44,560 nt of DNA from Candidatus Rubneribacter avistercoris (GTDB lineage Bacteria > Actinomycetota > Coriobacteriia > Coriobacteriales > Eggerthellaceae): contig DXCU01000004.1 in the NCBI GenBank assembly GCA_019115845.1, positions 1 through 44,560 of the forward strand, read 5' to 3'. The position numbers were made by a program, and so were the translations under genes. Within the stretch, counting starts at the first letter, position 1. Each line of letters starts with the position of its first letter. Positions 42,218 to 44,560 of the stretch are shown here, piece after piece. Under the pieces are notes generated by a model. That model saw only the letters and a list, made by a program, of their open reading frames with translations, searched no databases and was not told where the DNA came from.

Positions 42218-42450
42218 CGAAACAAACCCACCTCCGTTGAAACACCCTTCGTCCGAGTGGGACAAATTGCCTACTCGGACGATATCGTTGCCAGCGAACC
42301 CGCATCAACGCCAGGCGGCTCGATCACTCTTCCCCAGCACCCTCTTCTTCGACATCTTGCGCATACTCGCGATTCCATGCGACACCGAACAATTCACGCC
42401 CACGCGACAACTTCAGCGCAGTGTTTCGGGAATAGTTGTGAATCAAAATC

Positions 42451-42470
42451 AACGGCCTACGGGCCGTTTT
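42451..42470 (+). terminator. Probable terminator after the HEPN gene
   Basis: AACGGCC-TACG-GGCCGTT followed by TT-CC-GTGTTTT; a 7-bp GC stem 234 bp after the HEPN stop. Confidence 0.55.
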
Positions 42471-42762
42471 CCGTGTTTTGACGGGTTTGAATAAAGGCCG
42501 AAAACGACCTTTCGGGCGATTCGTCACTCCCTATTTCTGGCCTGGGGTTTCTTTGTTCCGAGCCACCGAAAACAAGGCTGATTCAGAATTGATTCGAATC
42601 ACTCGATTTCTGGCCACGATTGCCGAAAGGAGTAAACGCAGGTGGTTTTGCCAGGTTGCCCTGCGTTGTATGCTCTCGCATGGTGGTGCAGCCTGCTGCA
42701 AATCGCTCAGGGCACGTCACCTTTTCGGAATTAATCCGAACCAAAACCGCAGGTGAAACGGC

Positions 42763-42801
42763 ATAAAAATGCTCCGAAATCTCATGGATTCCGAAGCATT
42801 T
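42763..42801 (-). terminator. Hairpin with minus-strand T-run and no gene behind it
   Basis: ATTCCGAAGCATTT and AAATGCTCCGAAAT pair at 12 of 14 positions around a 7-base loop; on the minus strand the stem is followed by TTTTTATG. It reads as a minus-strand intrinsic terminator, 570 bp downstream of AbiEii with no recognised gene between. Confidence 0.55.
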
Positions 42802-42913
42802 CGCGAGTTGTCATTCCCGTTTGTTCCCAGTGGCTTGCAACGTTCTGAAACGCTCTGCACCGTTATGCAACATGGTGAGTCGTATCAGGTGGCTTCACCA
42901 CTTGGATCAGGGG

Positions 42914-42989
42914 TTATTCCCACTCGATAGTCGGAAGGGTGCGAGCTGTCTGCTCTGTTGCCATCTCTTACCACCTCGTCCATATCGTG
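42914..42989 (-). repeat. Right copy of the TIEWE-stop repeat
   Basis: On the minus strand it begins CACGATATGGACGA and ends with codons for P-T-I-E-W-E and TAA, like 38706-38771. GAGGTGGTAAGAG before an ATG gives a 16-codon frame. The two copies bracket the 84-aa/199-aa/WYL/HEPN block. Confidence 0.4.
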
Positions 42990-43372
42990 CGGCTAAATCC
43001 GAATCACTTTATGATCACTTGGGGTGATTACAAATCGGCCAATCTACGCCGAAACCTCCCAATCTCGCGACTACTCCCCAGCGATTATTCCCCGACCCAC
43101 GAGCGGAGATGGCAGCAGGCGGTTTGCATAATCCACACCATCTCGGGGATTCGTGATCTTCGCTATGCGAATCCGCAAATTGCTGGGTGTTGGTTCTCTC
43201 GGAAGGGCTGATTGTATTCTCTCGCGCCTAGCACCTACGGGCAATGCGCGGCAGCGGGAAAGACCTCAATGCGAACAACTTGGGCTCGCAGGGCAAGTGC
43301 TGCCGTTTTGTCTTACCGATGGCTGCGAGCGGTTTGCGCGTGATGTCGTTTTCGGAATTGGCCACCGTCGGG

Positions 43373-44218
43373 CTATTCCGGCCTCCGCGCCATCTCGCAA
43401 AGCGATCGGGCCGCGGAAAGCGCGTCGTCCCATTGCAAATCGGACGCGAAATCGTTCCGATCCCGGTACCTCTCCCAGTTCGCGCGCATCGTCTCGCTTG
43501 CCGCCAGGGCATCCAAGACGTCCCCGAAGGCATCCAGGCTCACGCCGTTGTCCCTGTTGTCGATGGTCGCAGCGACCGCATCGGCCAGGATCTCGTGGTC
43601 TATCCCCGATCCGGTGTTCGTGAGGACCCACATGTCGTAGAAGTCCCTCATGCGCGTGTTGAGAGTCGAGCGGGCGAGCATGGTCTCGATCTTCTCCGCG
43701 AGCACGGTCTCGACGTTGTAGGCGAGGATGTCGATGGTGCGGTCTTCCAACAGGAGCCGGTAGGCGTAGCTCACGGCGGAGGGGGTCAGGGCGTCTCCCG
43801 TCGAGATGTCGACCTTCATGGGGATCTCGGTCTTGCCGAGATGCGCCTTCATTTCGATGCGCACGCCGCCGTATTCGGAGTCCTCCATGATCTCGTAAGC
43901 GTCCCCAACGGAAAAGGACATCCCGTCCTCCAGGGGAATCGCCGCGATTTCCCTCGCCATCGAGACGGCGCTCTCGACGTCAAGGCGCTTGTCTTGCATG
44001 GTCACGTCGGTGTCCCGGGTCATGCGCTCCCCGACGCCGAGCATCGAGGTGACAAGCATGCCGCCCTTGAGGACGAGGTTTTCTCTGTAGATCGACTCGG
44101 TGATCCTCTCGAGGAAGCGCTCCATCGCGTAGCGGCGCTGCAGGAGCTGCGCCCTGCCGCTGTCGCCCTTGGCGAGATTCTTGATGAGATCTTTCACTCT
44201 TCTTGGGTTGTCGATCAT
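43373..44218 (-). CDS. abiEii: AbiEii-type nucleotidyltransferase toxin
   Basis: The 281-residue protein has the AbiEii/MNT-like signature LVLKGGMLVTSMLG (KGG at residues 51-53) and RMTRDTDVTM (R65, T67, D69, D71), then IEMKAHLGKTEIPMKVDISTGD and an acidic-helix C-terminal half. AbiEii toxins transfer nucleotides to tRNA and stop growth; with AbiEi they form a type IV toxin-antitoxin pair that aborts phage infection. Its ATG (44218) overlaps the AbiEi stop as ATGA, with GGAG upstream. A longer frame starting in the antitoxin is not used. Confidence 0.9.
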   Translation of the reverse strand: MIDNPRRVKDLIKNLAKGDSGRAQLLQRRYAMERFLERITESIYRENLVLKGGMLVTSMLGVGERMTRDTDVTMQDKRLDVESAVSMAREIAAIPLEDGMSFSVGDAYEIMEDSEYGGVRIEMKAHLGKTEIPMKVDISTGDALTPSAVSYAYRLLLEDRTIDILAYNVETVLAEKIETMLARSTLNTRMRDFYDMWVLTNTGSGIDHEILADAVAATIDNRDNGVSLDAFGDVLDALAASETMRANWERYRDRNDFASDLQWDDALSAARSLCEMARRPE

Positions 44219-44560
44219 AGGAGAACTCCAATCGCGTCCCATACTCTGGATTCCATGTTCATCTTCCTGGCGTACTCGGACAGCCGCGCGAGGTTTCTGT
44301 CTCTCGATTTGGCCCAGGCTCGCATCGCCTGGTTGAACTCCGTCACGTCCGCGCTCGCTCTTTTACGGATGAGATCGCAGACGGTACGCTCCTTGTCGTA
44401 CGCTCCGACGGCGTTGCCGTCCGGGGTTTTGACCTCGCATACGCCGAGCCCGTGCCATTCGGGCCTCACGTAGTAGATCCGCACACCCCGGTTCCTGAGG
44501 GATGGCGAGTTGTACCCCGACTCGACGCTTACCGACAGCGGGATGGGCTCGCGCTCGCTC
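44215..44560 (-). CDS. abiEi: AbiEi-type antitoxin, C-terminal part (5' end beyond window)
   Basis: The frame is open to the right edge and encodes PIPLSVSVESGYNSPSLRNRGVRIYYVRPEWHGLGVCEVKTPDGNAVGAYDKERTVCDLIRKRASADVTEFNQAMRAWAKSRDRNLARLSEYARKM, the C-terminal domain of AbiEi antitoxins (the DKERTVCDLIR block is typical). The N-terminal winged helix that binds the operator would lie beyond 44560. It overlaps the AbiEii toxin by four bases. Confidence 0.88.
   Translation of the reverse strand, partial: SEREPIPLSVSVESGYNSPSLRNRGVRIYYVRPEWHGLGVCEVKTPDGNAVGAYDKERTVCDLIRKRASADVTEFNQAMRAWAKSRDRNLARLSEYARKMNMESRVWDAIGVLL

Larger units (their letters stand above)
42218..43372. other. 1.15 kb without a recognisable gene
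   Basis: Only short frames occur, none recognised. It contains the plus-strand terminator at 42451-42470, palindromes TGATTCGAATCA (42590-42601) and TTCGGA-5-TCCGAA (42724-42740), the hairpin with minus-strand T-run at 42763-42801, the second TIEWE-type repeat at 42914-42989, and frames around 43150-43370 that look like coding remnants but match nothing known. Likely a graveyard between accessory modules. Confidence 0.5.

Noticed and set aside
42590..42601. GATTCGAATC as a tRNA T-loop
   Set aside because: Flanking bases cannot form a T-stem or acceptor stem; it is only a short palindrome.
43153..43623. Plus-strand frame (MIFAMRIRKLLGVGSLGR...) as a gene
   Set aside because: Its second half is antisense to AbiEii, no RBS is seen and no family is recognised; possibly a remnant, not supported as a gene.

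Overview
The window (44.6 kb, mostly GC-rich) reads as a chromosome segment of an anaerobic gut actinobacterium of the Eggerthellaceae (Eggerthella / Gordonibacter / Paraeggerthella-like). The grounds are GC-biased codon use, Tat-exported molybdopterin and flavin reductases, membrane-spanning LuxR regulators next to them, leaderless-looking promoters, and TlyA/EttA housekeeping genes among respiratory genes. The genus call is inference from gene content; no rRNA is present to confirm it.

Layout, left to right. (1) 1-13.2 kb: a Tat-exported molybdopterin enzyme running off the left edge, diverging from a membrane LuxR; a DUF4143-type AAA ATPase; a repeat-rich intergenic stretch carrying a perfect parS-like palindrome; then a complete DmsABC-like operon (catalytic, 4x[4Fe-4S], membrane anchor) diverging from a second LuxR. 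(2) 13.2-18.7 kb: a CapA-like phosphoesterase, a UPF0210/PFL-like protein, two tandem toxin-antitoxin pairs with apparently exchanged partner families, and a broken triheme cytochrome c. (3) 18.7-27.0 kb: two LuxR-then-reductase pairs on the minus strand (LuxR3 with a Tat/lipobox fumarate-reductase-like flavoprotein; LuxR4 with a Tat/lipobox Old-Yellow-Enzyme-type reductase), then an alpha/beta hydrolase. (4) 27.1-36.2 kb: ABC-F protein EttA, a decayed AAA ATPase, a third exported flavoprotein convergent with a fifth LuxR, a YccF-tlyA operon and an OFA-type MFS transporter. (5) 36.2-44.6 kb: an accessory/defence zone with a HipA-like kinase, a frameshifted DUF1016 nuclease, a WYL regulator + HEPN/Sel1 protein diverging from two small membrane proteins of unknown family, 1.15 kb without a recognisable gene, and a type IV AbiE toxin-antitoxin pair running off the right edge.

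How it works together (inference). Each exported reductase probably uses a different small molecule as terminal electron acceptor, fed from the quinone pool through the DmsC-type anchor or through small cytochromes c. The adjacent membrane-embedded LuxR probably senses the substrate and switches its neighbour on. Five such regulators in about 30 kb make this a sensor-reductase array. The right-hand 8 kb is a separate functional world of persistence and anti-phage genes, with signs of recent assembly: a composition break inside the WYL gene, truncated genes, and imperfect repeats at both sides of the WYL/HEPN block.
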